NCBI RefSeq assembly: GCF_004117855.1
Contig: NZ_QWBW01000037.1
Location: 1 to 45,333 of the forward strand
Source of the DNA: Modicisalibacter coralii
Lineage (GTDB): Bacteria > Pseudomonadota > Gammaproteobacteria > Pseudomonadales > Halomonadaceae
Reading direction: 5' to 3'
DNA length: 45,333 nucleotides
The position numbers were made by a program, and so were the translations under genes. The notes under the pieces are model-generated. The model was not told the DNA's origin. It saw only the letters and a list, made by a program, of their open reading frames with translations, and did no database searches. Below, piece after piece: positions 1 through 7,482 of the stretch. How positions within the stretch are numbered: position 1 is the first letter of the stretch; each line of letters opens with the position of its first letter.

Positions 1-380
1 GGGCGGGGCTCGGGTTTCGGCTGCGGGCGGGGCTCGGGCTGCTGCGTCGTCAATTCGGGCAACCGGCGATCCAACGGCACCTGCGGTGACTCGGCTGTCG
101 GTATCTCGGGGGTCGGCATCGCCACCGGACTGGTCGGGCTCGGCGCAGGCGCCGCTGCCGGCGGTGGCGGTGGCGTGGCCGCGGGCGGCCGGGGCGCCGC
201 CTGACTGGGCACCGGCGCGCTCGCCGGGGCCTGCTGCTGTTGCGCTTCGACCATCGACACCGACATCGCCTTCTCGATCTCGGGGCGCTCGTCGACCGGC
301 GGCGTGACCAGCAACGCCAGCAGGGTGAGCAGTACCAGGGTGAGCGACACCCCACCCAGGGCGCTTGCCAGATGCCGCAT
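1..380 (-). CDS. tonB: TonB energy-transducing protein, N-terminal part (runs off the left edge)
   Basis: The frame is open from an ATG at 380 to the window edge, so only about 126 N-terminal residues are present. The start MRHLASALGG is followed by one hydrophobic segment (about residues 9-27, rich in Leu/Val), the expected inner-membrane anchor. A Pro/Ala-rich stretch and Pro-Glu/Pro-Gln/Pro-Lys repeats follow, the usual periplasm-spanning linker of TonB. The C-terminal domain that contacts outer-membrane receptors is outside the window. The start codon overlaps the exbD stop as ATGA, so translation is probably coupled. TonB carries proton-motive energy from ExbB/ExbD to siderophore, haem or vitamin B12 receptors. 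The identification rests on the anchor, the proline-rich linker and position after exbD. A different TonB-like protein with the same architecture cannot be excluded. Confidence 0.82.
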   Translation of the reverse strand, partial: MRHLASALGGVSLTLVLLTLLALLVTPPVDERPEIEKAMSVSMVEAQQQQAPASAPVPSQAAPRPPAATPPPPPAAAPAPSPTSPVAMPTPEIPTAESPQVPLDRRLPELTTQQPEPRPQPKPEPR

Positions 381-784
381 CAGGAGCCGCTCCGTGTCGC
401 CGCCACCGCCAGGTTGTCGACGCCGGCCCGGCGGATGCGATCCATCACCTCGATCAGCACGCCGGTGGTGGCATTGCGATCGGCCTGGACCACCACGCCG
501 CCATCATCGCCGACCAGCCCGGCCACCGTGCTGCCGATCCGGTGCACGTCGACCGGCTCGCCGTCGACCCACACCGCGCCCTGGGGCGTGATCGCCACCA
601 TCACCTGGGCATCCGGCCGCGCGGTGGCCGACGACGCCTCGGGGCGCTCGATCTCCACCCCGCTCTCCTTGATGAAGCTGGTCGTGACGATGAAGAAGAT
701 CAACATGATGAACACGACATCGAGCATCGGGGTCAGGTTGATCTCGGCGGTCTCGTCGTCGCGGGCCATCCGGCGTCTACGCAT
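380..784 (-). CDS. exbD: ExbD biopolymer transport protein
   Basis: This 134-residue protein has a short basic cytoplasmic N-terminus, one membrane helix at about residues 15-37 (INLTPMLDVVFIMLIFF) and a small periplasmic domain. Asp22 in MLDVVF is the conserved membrane aspartate needed for proton use in the ExbD/TolR family. The length is normal for the family. It forms the ExbB-ExbD motor that energises TonB. The gene overlaps the end of exbB by a few bases and its stop overlaps the tonB start, so the genes form one operon. A second Met at residue 6 (coordinate 769) is an alternative start. It is assigned as ExbD rather than TolR because tonB, not tolA, follows. Confidence 0.93.
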   Translation of the reverse strand: MRRRRMARDDETAEINLTPMLDVVFIMLIFFIVTTSFIKESGVEIERPEASSATARPDAQVMVAITPQGAVWVDGEPVDVHRIGSTVAGLVGDDGGVVVQADRNATTGVLIEVMDRIRRAGVDNLAVAATRSGS

Positions 785-1310
785 CGTTTTCCTCCACGGC
801 GCGGGCCATGCGGTCGTGCAACCGCTGGTCCTCGCGCCGAATCACTTGTTCGAGACGCGTGACGAACAACAGGCCGACCACGGCCACGGCCATGCCCGTC
901 AGGGTCGGCAGCGTCGCCCGGGCGACGCCATCGGCCATCGCACGCGCCTGCCCGACCTCGGTCAGCGCCAGGCTGTCGAATACCTGGATCATGCCGGTCA
1001 CGGTCCCCAGCAGGCCCAGCAGCGGACACAGCGCCACCAGCAGCTTGAGCCAGGGCAGCGGGTGGCGCAGCCGGGCGATCAGTTCGCGAGTCCAGACCTC
1101 GCGCAGCGTCAGCGCGCTCCAGCTGACGTGGTCATGGCGGGCCGCCCAGCGTTCGATCAGCTCATGACGCGCGCGACGATGGCCGAAACGCCAGTAGAGT
1201 CCCCGCTCCAGGGCCAGCGAGAACAGCGCCATGGCCACCACCGCGATCACCACCAGAACCACACCGCCGGCCTCGATCAGCCGGTCGAGGGGCTCAAGCA
1301 GTGGCCACAT
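777..1310 (-). CDS. exbB: ExbB/MotA-TolQ family proton channel subunit (ExbB2 type)
   Basis: This 178-residue protein starts at MWPLLEPLDRL. The frame is open further upstream to 1427, but that extension lies wholly inside the preceding gene and has no membrane segment. Three helices are seen: about 12-32, 85-115 and 130-155. The motif CPLLGLLGTVTGMI and the following ATLPTLTGMAVAVVGL are hallmarks of the ExbB/TolQ family. The protein is shorter than E. coli ExbB (244 residues), which fits the compact ExbB2 of TonB2-type systems. It pairs with ExbD as the proton-driven motor for TonB. The start overlaps the end of the larger ExbB-like gene by 17 bases. Confidence 0.92.
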   Translation of the reverse strand: MWPLLEPLDRLIEAGGVVLVVIAVVAMALFSLALERGLYWRFGHRRARHELIERWAARHDHVSWSALTLREVWTRELIARLRHPLPWLKLLVALCPLLGLLGTVTGMIQVFDSLALTEVGQARAMADGVARATLPTLTGMAVAVVGLLFVTRLEQVIRREDQRLHDRMARAVEENDA

Positions 1311-2688
1311 GACGGCTCTCCCCGACGGACTGGCGCGACTCGAGATGCTCGGCCAGTACCGCGCTGGCCCGCCCCTCGAGCACCCCGACCAACGCCCGGC
1401 TGCGGCTCGCCAGGGCCGTCTGCGCAAACAGCAGCGGCACGGCGGTGATCAGCCCCAGCACGGTGGTGACCAGCGCCTGACTGATGCCGCCGGCCATCAG
1501 TTGCGGATCGCCGGTGCCGAACACCGTGATCGACTGGAAGGTGACGATCATCCCGGTCACCGTGCCCAGCAGCCCCAGCAACGGCGCCACGGCCGCCAGC
1601 AGCTTGACCAGCGGCTGGCCGCGTTCCAGGCGCGGCTGCTCGGCGAGCAGCGCCTCGTCGAGACGCGCCTCCAGGGCTTCCGGCGCATGCCCCTCGCCCA
1701 GCGCCTGGAAACGCGCCAGCACGCGCCCCAGCGGATTATCGTCGCGCAATTGCTCTATCTGGCGGAGCTGGCGACGCAGGCGACGGGACACTCCCAACAG
1801 GTAGCCATACTGGAGCAGTGCCACCACAAGCCCGATGGCCCCCAACGCGACGATCACGTAACCGACATAACCGCCCTGCTGAAAGCGTTGCCACAGGCTC
1901 GGGCGCTGGGACAGGGCCTTGAGCACCTCGCCCTGGGTGGGATCGATGGCCACGCGATCGCTGTCACCCTGCTGAAAGGCACGCAGGGTATCGCTCAGCG
2001 AGCCGGGGGTGTGGTCGAGCATCGTCAGGATGCCGTCGTCGCCCGGCGGGCGCAGCAATTGCCCGTCGCTGAACGCCGTGAAGGCGCCCAGGCGCACGAC
2101 CTCGCGGGGTTCGACGGTGCCATCCCGCCCGGCCACCGGCGCCTCGAAGCGCACCGCCCGGCCGCTCTCGGCGGTGAGCCGCGCCAGGCTGTCGCCGAGT
2201 GCCGCGAGCCGGTCGAGATCCAGCAGGGCATCGTCGTCGGGTCGCGCGGGCAGGCTGACGTCGCTGCCCACCGTCAACCAGCCATCGCCCAGGTCGTCGC
2301 GCAACTCGCCGATACGCTGGCCGATCACGCCCTGGACGCCACCCAGCCCCCCCGTCTGCGACCGGGCCTTCTGGCGCAGTTCGGCAAGCTGCTCCTGCTG
2401 CGCGTCACGCTGTGCCTCGAGGGTGTCGCGACGCTGCTGCGCGGCGCTCAGGCGTGCCTTGGCCTCGGTCAGGGCCGCGTCGAGCGCCTGGCGGTCGTCG
2501 AGCAGAGCGGCGAGACGCTGGCGGTCCCGCGCCTCGGCGGCCTGGCTGTCGGCACGAAAATCCTCGAGCACGCGCGCCATCGAGGGGCGCGGGTCGTTGT
2601 CGGCCGTCGCGCCAGCGTCCTGCTGGGCCTGCGCCAGGCAAGACACGCCGAGGCCGACCAGGGCGAGCGCCATCAGTGTGCGTTTCAT
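1294..2688 (-). CDS. TtpC-like large ExbB-family protein with periplasmic coiled-coil domain
   Basis: This 464-residue protein has a signal peptide (residues 1-22, ending LAQAQ), a charged coiled-coil region at about 45-115 (many Leu, Glu, Arg, Gln), a soluble periplasmic domain, then three membrane segments near 268-295, 355-385 and 400-425. The segment PLLGLLGTVTGMIVTF is the same family signature as in the smaller ExbB next to it. This architecture (periplasmic extension plus MotA/TolQ/ExbB domain) is that of TtpC, known from Vibrio as an extra component of the TonB2 complex needed for some siderophore receptors. Start and stop overlap the neighbours, so it belongs to the operon. The family is clear; the exact receptor partners are not visible. 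Confidence 0.88.
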   Translation of the reverse strand: MKRTLMALALVGLGVSCLAQAQQDAGATADNDPRPSMARVLEDFRADSQAAEARDRQRLAALLDDRQALDAALTEAKARLSAAQQRRDTLEAQRDAQQEQLAELRQKARSQTGGLGGVQGVIGQRIGELRDDLGDGWLTVGSDVSLPARPDDDALLDLDRLAALGDSLARLTAESGRAVRFEAPVAGRDGTVEPREVVRLGAFTAFSDGQLLRPPGDDGILTMLDHTPGSLSDTLRAFQQGDSDRVAIDPTQGEVLKALSQRPSLWQRFQQGGYVGYVIVALGAIGLVVALLQYGYLLGVSRRLRRQLRQIEQLRDDNPLGRVLARFQALGEGHAPEALEARLDEALLAEQPRLERGQPLVKLLAAVAPLLGLLGTVTGMIVTFQSITVFGTGDPQLMAGGISQALVTTVLGLITAVPLLFAQTALASRSRALVGVLEGRASAVLAEHLESRQSVGESRHVATA

Positions 2689-3530
2689 GAATCGCCCTCC
2701 GCCGGCTGGTGGGACGTCTCCGCGGACGCCGGCGAGGCGTCTTCCGGCGTGAGGGACACGGGCAGATCGAGCAGCGCCGGGGCGCGCTCATCGCGAGCGA
2801 TGCGCAGCCCCTTGCGGACCTCCCGCAACGCCCCGCCGTCCAGCGGCTGCCAGCGATGCGCGTCGGCCTGCCATACACCACCCCGATCGCCATCCGGGGT
2901 CAGGTAGTACCAGCCCAGACGCCCGACCCGCAGGTAGTCGACGGCCCGCGACGCCTCCGACGACCCTGCGTCGCCCTGCTCGGGCTGGTAGAGCCGCCCG
3001 TGCCAGGCATCCACCTCGCGACCATAATCGAGCTCGGTACGCCAGGCGGCGAGCACCCGGTCCAGCTTGTCGGCGGCGGACAACTCCCCGTCATCGAGCA
3101 TCTGCTGCAGGCTCTCGATGCGCGCCTGACGCTCGCCACGCAGGAACGGCATGTCGGCATCGACCAGCGTCTGCAGCCGGCCGACCAGTTGCCGGGTCAA
3201 TACCGGCAAGCGCTCTTCGGCGTCGGCCAGTTGCGAGACGGCCCGCTCGCGCTGCGCCAGGGTCTTCGCCTGCCGTTCGACCTGACGCGCGAGTTCGGCG
3301 TCGTAGTCCTCGAGTCGGCTCGCCTCGCGCCGGGTGCTGCGCAACTCGCGCAGCGCCTGGCGCGTCTCGTCGTCGGCGGCGTCGATCTTCTGCTGCAACT
3401 GCGCCTGAGTCTGCTGGGCGGACACACTCTGCTCGCGCAGCGTGTCCTGCGCCTGGCTGCCCAGCGGCACCCCCGCGAGCAACAACGCCGTGAGCACGCC
3501 GGTGCCACGGGGTGCACGATGCGGTTTCAT
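2685..3530 (-). CDS. DUF3450 family periplasmic coiled-coil protein
   Basis: This 281-residue protein starts at MKPHRAPRG. An in-frame GTG at 3548 is possible, but AAAGGT lies at suitable distance before the ATG at 3530. A signal peptide ends at about GSQAQ. A long alpha-helical, coiled-coil region follows (about residues 25-130, with many Gln, Arg, Leu and Glu), then a globular part with RVGRLGWYYLTPDG. This arrangement matches DUF3450 proteins, which are regularly encoded first in TonB2/TtpC operons. The molecular role is not established; a periplasmic partner of the TtpC-like protein is a reasonable inference from the constant linkage. Its stop overlaps the start of the TtpC-like gene (ATGA). 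It is the first gene behind the Fur-box-like site. Confidence 0.85.
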   Translation of the reverse strand: MKPHRAPRGTGVLTALLLAGVPLGSQAQDTLREQSVSAQQTQAQLQQKIDAADDETRQALRELRSTRREASRLEDYDAELARQVERQAKTLAQRERAVSQLADAEERLPVLTRQLVGRLQTLVDADMPFLRGERQARIESLQQMLDDGELSAADKLDRVLAAWRTELDYGREVDAWHGRLYQPEQGDAGSSEASRAVDYLRVGRLGWYYLTPDGDRGGVWQADAHRWQPLDGGALREVRKGLRIARDERAPALLDLPVSLTPEDASPASAETSHQPAEGDS

Positions 3531-3606
3531 CAAGCTGACCTTTCTCACACGATGGCTCCGATGATCTGTCGGCCTGCGGCCGCCACGAAATGATCGACAC
3601 GGTAAT

Positions 3607-3625
3607 ACAAAGAATAACCATTATC
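3607..3625 (-). promoter_or_regulatory. Fur-box-like operator before the TonB2 operon
   Basis: By eye this 19-base stretch matches the classical Fur consensus GATAATGATAATCATTATC at about 13 of 19 positions; the half ACCATTATC is nearly perfect. It lies about 80 bases before the DUF3450 start in an AT-rich island within very GC-rich DNA. Iron repression of the operon through Fur is inferred from the site and from the function of the genes. Confidence 0.6.
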
Positions 3626-3687
3626 AATTGTAACCGAGGCGTACCCGGGGTGGCACAGGACTCGGCGACACGGAGAGCGATGAGAGA

Positions 3688-3747
3688 AGCCGGCCCGTGG
3701 GCCGGCTCACTTGAGGCGGGACGCCGTCGAGGGTGAAGCCTCGACGG
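3688..3747 (-). terminator. Two hairpins after etfA (possible terminator)
   Basis: Two perfect inverted repeats sit between etfA and the TonB2 operon: 3724-3747 (9-bp arms CCGTCGAGG/CCTCGACGG, 6-base loop) and 3688-3707 (8-bp arms AGCCGGCC/GGCCGGCT, 4-base loop). Neither is followed by a clear T-run on the minus strand. They may end the etfBA transcript or protect its 3' end. Confidence 0.45.
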
Positions 3748-3786
3748 TCAGGGGTATTCGGAGAATGCGGGAAGGCCCCGATCTGC

Positions 3787-4713
3787 CTACAGCTTGCTTT
3801 CGAGTGCCGGCAGTACCTCGAACAGGTCGCCGACCAGGCCATAGTCCGCTACCTGAAAGATCGGCGCCTCGTCGTCCTTGTTGATCGCCACGATCACCTT
3901 GGAGTCCTTCATCCCCGCCAGGTGCTGGATCGCGCCGCTGATGCCCACCGCGATATACAGTTCGGGGGCGACGATCTTGCCGGTCTGGCCGACCTGCATG
4001 TCGTTGGGCACGAAGCCGGCGTCGACCGCGGCACGCGAGGCGCCGATCGCCGCGCCCAGCTTGTCGGCGATGCCTTCGAGCAGCTTGAAGTTCTCGCCAT
4101 TGCCCATGCCGCGACCGCCGGAGATCACCACCCGCGCCGCGCCCAGCTCGGGACGTTCGCTCTGCTCGAGCTGCTCGTCGACGAAGCGCGACAGCGTGTT
4201 GACGATCTCGGTGTCGACGGCCTCGACCGGGGCCGCGTCACCCTCGCCCACGGCGTCGAAGCCGGTGGTGCGCACGGTGATCACCTTGAGCGGATCGGCG
4301 GACTGCACGGTGGCGATGGCGTTGCCGGCGTAGATCGGCCGCTTGAAGGTGTCGGCACTCTCGACGGCGAGGATGTCGGAGATGGCGGCGACGTCCTTGA
4401 GCGCGGCGAGCCGCGGCAGCACGTTCTTGCCGGTGGTCGAGGCGGCGGCCAGCACATGGCTGTAGTCGTCGGCGAGAGCGACCAGCAGGTCGGCCAGCGG
4501 CTCGGCGAGCTGGTGGGCGTAGACCGCGCCCTCGGCGAGGCGCACGCGACTCACGCCGTCGAGCCGGGCGGCCGCCTCGGCGACGCCGGCCACGTCATCG
4601 CCGGCGACCAGGACGTCGATGTCGCCCCCGATCTGCCGGGCCGCGGCGACCACGTGGGCGGTGGCGCCGGCGAGTTGCCCGTCGTGATGTTCGGCGAGGA
4701 CCAGAATGCTCAT
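3787..4713 (-). CDS. etfA: Electron transfer flavoprotein alpha subunit
   Basis: This 308-residue protein has the normal length for EtfA/FixB. The N-terminal domain begins [12 protein letters not shown]. The FAD-binding C-terminal domain carries SGGRGMG, then [20 protein letters not shown] and [18 protein letters not shown], the family signature. With EtfB it forms the soluble heterodimer that accepts electrons from acyl-CoA dehydrogenases and other flavin dehydrogenases and passes them to ETF-ubiquinone oxidoreductase, which is encoded just across the divergent promoter. Its ATG overlaps the etfB stop (4710-4713), which implies coupled translation in equal amounts. Nothing is unusual. Confidence 0.97.
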   Translation of the reverse strand: MSILVLAEHHDGQLAGATAHVVAAARQIGGDIDVLVAGDDVAGVAEAAARLDGVSRVRLAEGAVYAHQLAEPLADLLVALADDYSHVLAAASTTGKNVLPRLAALKDVAAISDILAVESADTFKRPIYAGNAIATVQSADPLKVITVRTTGFDAVGEGDAAPVEAVDTEIVNTLSRFVDEQLEQSERPELGAARVVISGGRGMGNGENFKLLEGIADKLGAAIGASRAAVDAGFVPNDMQVGQTGKIVAPELYIAVGISGAIQHLAGMKDSKVIVAINKDDEAPIFQVADYGLVGDLFEVLPALESKL

Positions 4714-5462
4714 GAAATCACCTTGGCTTCGTTCTTGAGTTTGTCGACGAGCTCATCGACGGAGCCCACCTTGATGCCGCCCTTGCGCTCGGCCGGGGTC
4801 TCGACCTTGAGCTGGGTGACCCGCGCGGCGATGTCGACACCGAGCTCCTCGGGCGTCCGGGTCTCGAGGGGCTTCTTCTTGGCCTTCATGATGTCGGGCA
4901 GCTTGGCGTAGCGCGGCTCGTTGAGGCGCAGGTCGGTGGTGACCACGGCGGGCAGCGTCAGCGTCACGGTCTGCAGGCCGCCATCGATCTCGCGGGTGAC
5001 GTCGACGGTGCCTTCCTTGACGTCGACCCTGGAGGCGAAGGTGCCCTGTCCCATGCCGGTCAGTGCGGCGAGCATCTGGCCGGTCTGGTTGTTGTCGGTG
5101 TCGATCGCCTGCTTGCCGAGGATCACCAGGTCGGGCTGCTCGGCCTCGACGACGCCCTTGAGCAGCTTGGCCACCGCCAGCGACTCGACCCGCTCGTCGG
5201 TGGTGACATGAACGGCGCGATCGGCACCCAGGGCCAGCGCGGTGCGCAACTGCTCCTGCGCGGCCTTGGGGCCGACGGTGACCGCGACGATCTCGCTGGC
5301 CACGCCCTTCTCCTTGAGCCGCACCGCCTCTTCCACGGCGATCTCGCAGAACGGGTTCATGGCCATCTTGACGTTGGTCAGATCGACATCGGAGTGATCC
5401 GCCTTGACGCGAATCTTGACGTTGTAATCGATGACGCGTTTGACCGCGACGAGTACTTTCAT
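4710..5462 (-). CDS. etfB: Electron transfer flavoprotein beta subunit
   Basis: This 250-residue protein begins [19 protein letters not shown], typical of EtfB. The region [23 protein letters not shown] and the later [18 protein letters not shown] bind AMP and help dock partner dehydrogenases in this family. The start is preceded by a GAGGA ribosome site. It is the first gene of the two-gene etfBA operon, which faces away from the ETF-ubiquinone oxidoreductase gene. The intergenic region contains a palindrome of PsrA-operator type, so fatty acid-responsive control is likely. Sequence and length are ordinary for the family. Confidence 0.97.
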   Translation of the reverse strand: MKVLVAVKRVIDYNVKIRVKADHSDVDLTNVKMAMNPFCEIAVEEAVRLKEKGVASEIVAVTVGPKAAQEQLRTALALGADRAVHVTTDERVESLAVAKLLKGVVEAEQPDLVILGKQAIDTDNNQTGQMLAALTGMGQGTFASRVDVKEGTVDVTREIDGGLQTVTLTLPAVVTTDLRLNEPRYAKLPDIMKAKKKPLETRTPEELGVDIAARVTQLKVETPAERKGGIKVGSVDELVDKLKNEAKVIS

Positions 5463-5631
5463 GGCGTCCTCGCTGGATTGGAAGCGGAAGGCATTAATTC
5501 ATGCAAGCGTTTGATAGGGATTCGAACCGATGCCTTAGTGTGCCATAGCTTTCGATACCGCCCAAGACACCCGCGCTGGCGCCGAGCGTGGCGGGCCTGA
5601 TGGCGGGCGGTCGGAATATGACTAGCACCAA

Positions 5632-5661
5632 TTGACGGTAGAAGCAAACGATCGTTTTAAT
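5632..5661 (+). promoter_or_regulatory. Candidate sigma-70 promoter for ETF-QO
   Basis: TTGACG at 5632-5637 and TTTAAT at 5656-5661 are separated by 18 bases. Each hexamer matches the consensus at 5 of 6 positions. The palindrome at 5646-5657 lies inside the spacer and reaches the -10, an ideal position for a repressor. Confidence 0.5.
5646..5657. promoter_or_regulatory. PsrA-type operator (AAACGATCGTTT palindrome)
   Basis: AAACGATCGTTT is a perfect 12-base palindrome, preceded by C and followed by T. It fits the Pseudomonas PsrA motif (C/G)AAAC-N2-4-GTTT(G/C) except for the last base. PsrA is a TetR-family regulator released by long-chain fatty acids and is known to control etf genes in Pseudomonas. 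Binding here is inferred. No psrA gene lies in this window. Confidence 0.6.
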
Positions 5662-5767
5662 TATAGTAGAGGCATCGGATCGAGACATTATAACCAGCCC
5701 GGGCGAACACCGATGACTGCCCGGACCGGCATTGTCGTCATCAATGCCCTGACTGAGGAGATGCGCC

Positions 5768-7426
5768 GTGGAACGCGAACACATGGACTTCGACGTGGTG
5801 ATCGTCGGTGCCGGCCCGTCGGGTCTGGCCGCCGCCTGTCGCCTGATGCAGCAGGCCAACGAGGCCGAGCGCGAACTGTCGGTATGCGTGGTCGAGAAAG
5901 GCTCCGAGGTCGGGGCGCACATCCTCTCCGGGGCGATCTTCGAGACCCGCGCGCTCGACGAGCTGTTTCCCGACTGGGCCGAGCGCGGCGCCCCGCTGAC
6001 CACCCCGGCCACCCGCGACGACGTCTATCTGCTCAGGGACGCCGAGAAGGCCCAGAAGCTCCCCGACGCCCTGGTGCCCAAGAGCATGCACAACGTCGGC
6101 CAGGGCCGGACCAACTACGTGATCAGCGCCGGCAACCTGTGCCGCTGGCTCGGCGAGCAGGCCGAAGCCCTGGGCGTCGAGGTGTTTCCCGGCTTCGCCG
6201 CCCAGGAAGTGCTCCACGCCGACGACGGCACGGTGCGCGGCATCGTCACCGGCGACATGGGCCTGGGCGCCGACGGCCAGCCCAAGGACGGGCACATGCC
6301 CGGCATGGAACTGCGCGCCAAGTACACGCTGTTCGCCGAGGGCGCCCGCGGCCATCTCGGCAAGCAACTGATCGAGCGCTTCGATCTGGCCGCGGGCAAG
6401 GATCCGCAGCACTACGGCATCGGCCTCAAGGAGCTCTGGGACGTGCCCGCCGAGGTCCACGAGCCCGGGCTGGTGATCCACGGTTCCGGCTGGCCGCTGC
6501 CCGGGGACACCCAGGGCGGCTTCTTCCTCTATCATGCCGAGAACCAGCAGGTGGTGGTGGGGCTGATCGTCGATCTCGCCTACACCAACCCCTACCTGTC
6601 GCCGTTCGACGAGTTCCAGCGCATGAAGCATCACCCGCTGCTCAAGCGCTACCTGGAAGGCGGCTCGCGGGTGGCCTACGGTGCCCGGGCGATCGCCAAG
6701 GGCGGTTTCAACTGCCTGCCGAAGATGACCTTTCCCGGCGGGCTGCTGATCGGCTGCGATGCCGGGACCCTCAACTTCGCCAAGATCAAGGGCCTGCATA
6801 CCGCCATGAAATCGGGCCTGGTGGCCGCCGAGACGGTCTTCGCGGCGCTCGCCGAGGGCGACGAGGGCGGCCGCGAGCTGACCGCCTTCACCGAAGCCTG
6901 GGAGAGAAGCTGGGCGCATGCCGAGCTCGAGGAAAGCGCGAGCTTCGGCCCGGCCATGCACAAGTACGGCAAGGTGCTGGGCGGGGCCTACAATGTCGCC
7001 GACCAGTGGCTCGGCGGCCGCCTGCCCCGGGTCCACGACACCACCCCCGACTTCGCCAAGCTGAAGACGGTCGACCAGGCCCAGCCGATCGACTACCCGA
7101 AACCGGACGGCAAGCTGTCCTTCGACAAGCCCTCCTCGGTGTTTCTGTCCAACACCAACCACGAGGAGGATCAGCCCTGTCATCTCAAGCTGCGCGATCC
7201 CGACGTGCCGATCCGCGACAATCTGCCCAAGTACGACGAGCCGGCAACCCGCTACTGCCCGGTGGGCGTCTACGAGGTGGTCGAGGACGAGGCGGGCCAG
7301 CCGCGCTTCCAGATCAACTTCCAGAACTGCATCCACTGCAAGACCTGCGACATCAAGGATCCGGCGCAGAACATCACCTGGGTGGCCCCGGAAGGGGGTG
7401 GCGGGCCCAACTACCCGAACATGTGA
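5768..7426 (+). CDS. Electron transfer flavoprotein-ubiquinone oxidoreductase
   Basis: This 552-residue protein starts at GTG (MEREHMDFDVVIVGAG). GAGGAG lies 7 bases upstream, which favours this GTG over the ATG at 5783. The N-terminus carries the FAD-binding GAGPSGLAAA motif. The C-terminus carries CPVGVYEV and CIHCKTCDIKDP, the cysteines of the single 4Fe-4S cluster. It is a monotopic inner-membrane enzyme that oxidises reduced ETF and reduces ubiquinone, so beta-oxidation electrons enter the respiratory chain. Divergent pairing with etfBA gives the complete ETF pathway. The length is typical of bacterial ETF-QO. Confidence 0.97.
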   Translation: MEREHMDFDVVIVGAGPSGLAAACRLMQQANEAERELSVCVVEKGSEVGAHILSGAIFETRALDELFPDWAERGAPLTTPATRDDVYLLRDAEKAQKLPDALVPKSMHNVGQGRTNYVISAGNLCRWLGEQAEALGVEVFPGFAAQEVLHADDGTVRGIVTGDMGLGADGQPKDGHMPGMELRAKYTLFAEGARGHLGKQLIERFDLAAGKDPQHYGIGLKELWDVPAEVHEPGLVIHGSGWPLPGDTQGGFFLYHAENQQVVVGLIVDLAYTNPYLSPFDEFQRMKHHPLLKRYLEGGSRVAYGARAIAKGGFNCLPKMTFPGGLLIGCDAGTLNFAKIKGLHTAMKSGLVAAETVFAALAEGDEGGRELTAFTEAWERSWAHAELEESASFGPAMHKYGKVLGGAYNVADQWLGGRLPRVHDTTPDFAKLKTVDQAQPIDYPKPDGKLSFDKPSSVFLSNTNHEEDQPCHLKLRDPDVPIRDNLPKYDEPATRYCPVGVYEVVEDEAGQPRFQINFQNCIHCKTCDIKDPAQNITWVAPEGGGGPNYPNM

Positions 7427-7447
7427 GTTCGATACTCATGTGATATC

Positions 7448-7480
7448 GATCGCCGCCACGGCAAGGCCCGGGAGGCGATC
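7448..7480. terminator. Weak inverted repeat between convergent genes
   Basis: GATCGCC (7448-7454) and GGCGATC (7474-7480) could pair around a 19-base GC-rich loop in the 56-base gap between two converging genes. There is no T-run, so terminator function is only a possibility. Confidence 0.25.
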
Positions 7481-7482
7481 CT

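Larger units (their letters stand above)
5463..5767. promoter_or_regulatory. Divergent regulatory region of etfBA and ETF-QO
   Basis: These 305 bases contain no convincing gene. They hold an AT-rich island at about 5615-5695 with promoters for both directions and a central palindrome, listed separately. A perfect TATAAT on the minus strand lies at 5660-5665 and a second at 5687-5692, either of which could serve etfB; no good -35 was found for them. Confidence 0.7.

Noticed and set aside
1231-2907. Long plus-strand open frame (558 codons) opposite the TtpC-like gene
   Set aside because: It is an antisense shadow caused by high GC; the product is low-complexity Gln/His/Arg-rich with no family features, while the minus strand encodes a clear ExbB-family protein.
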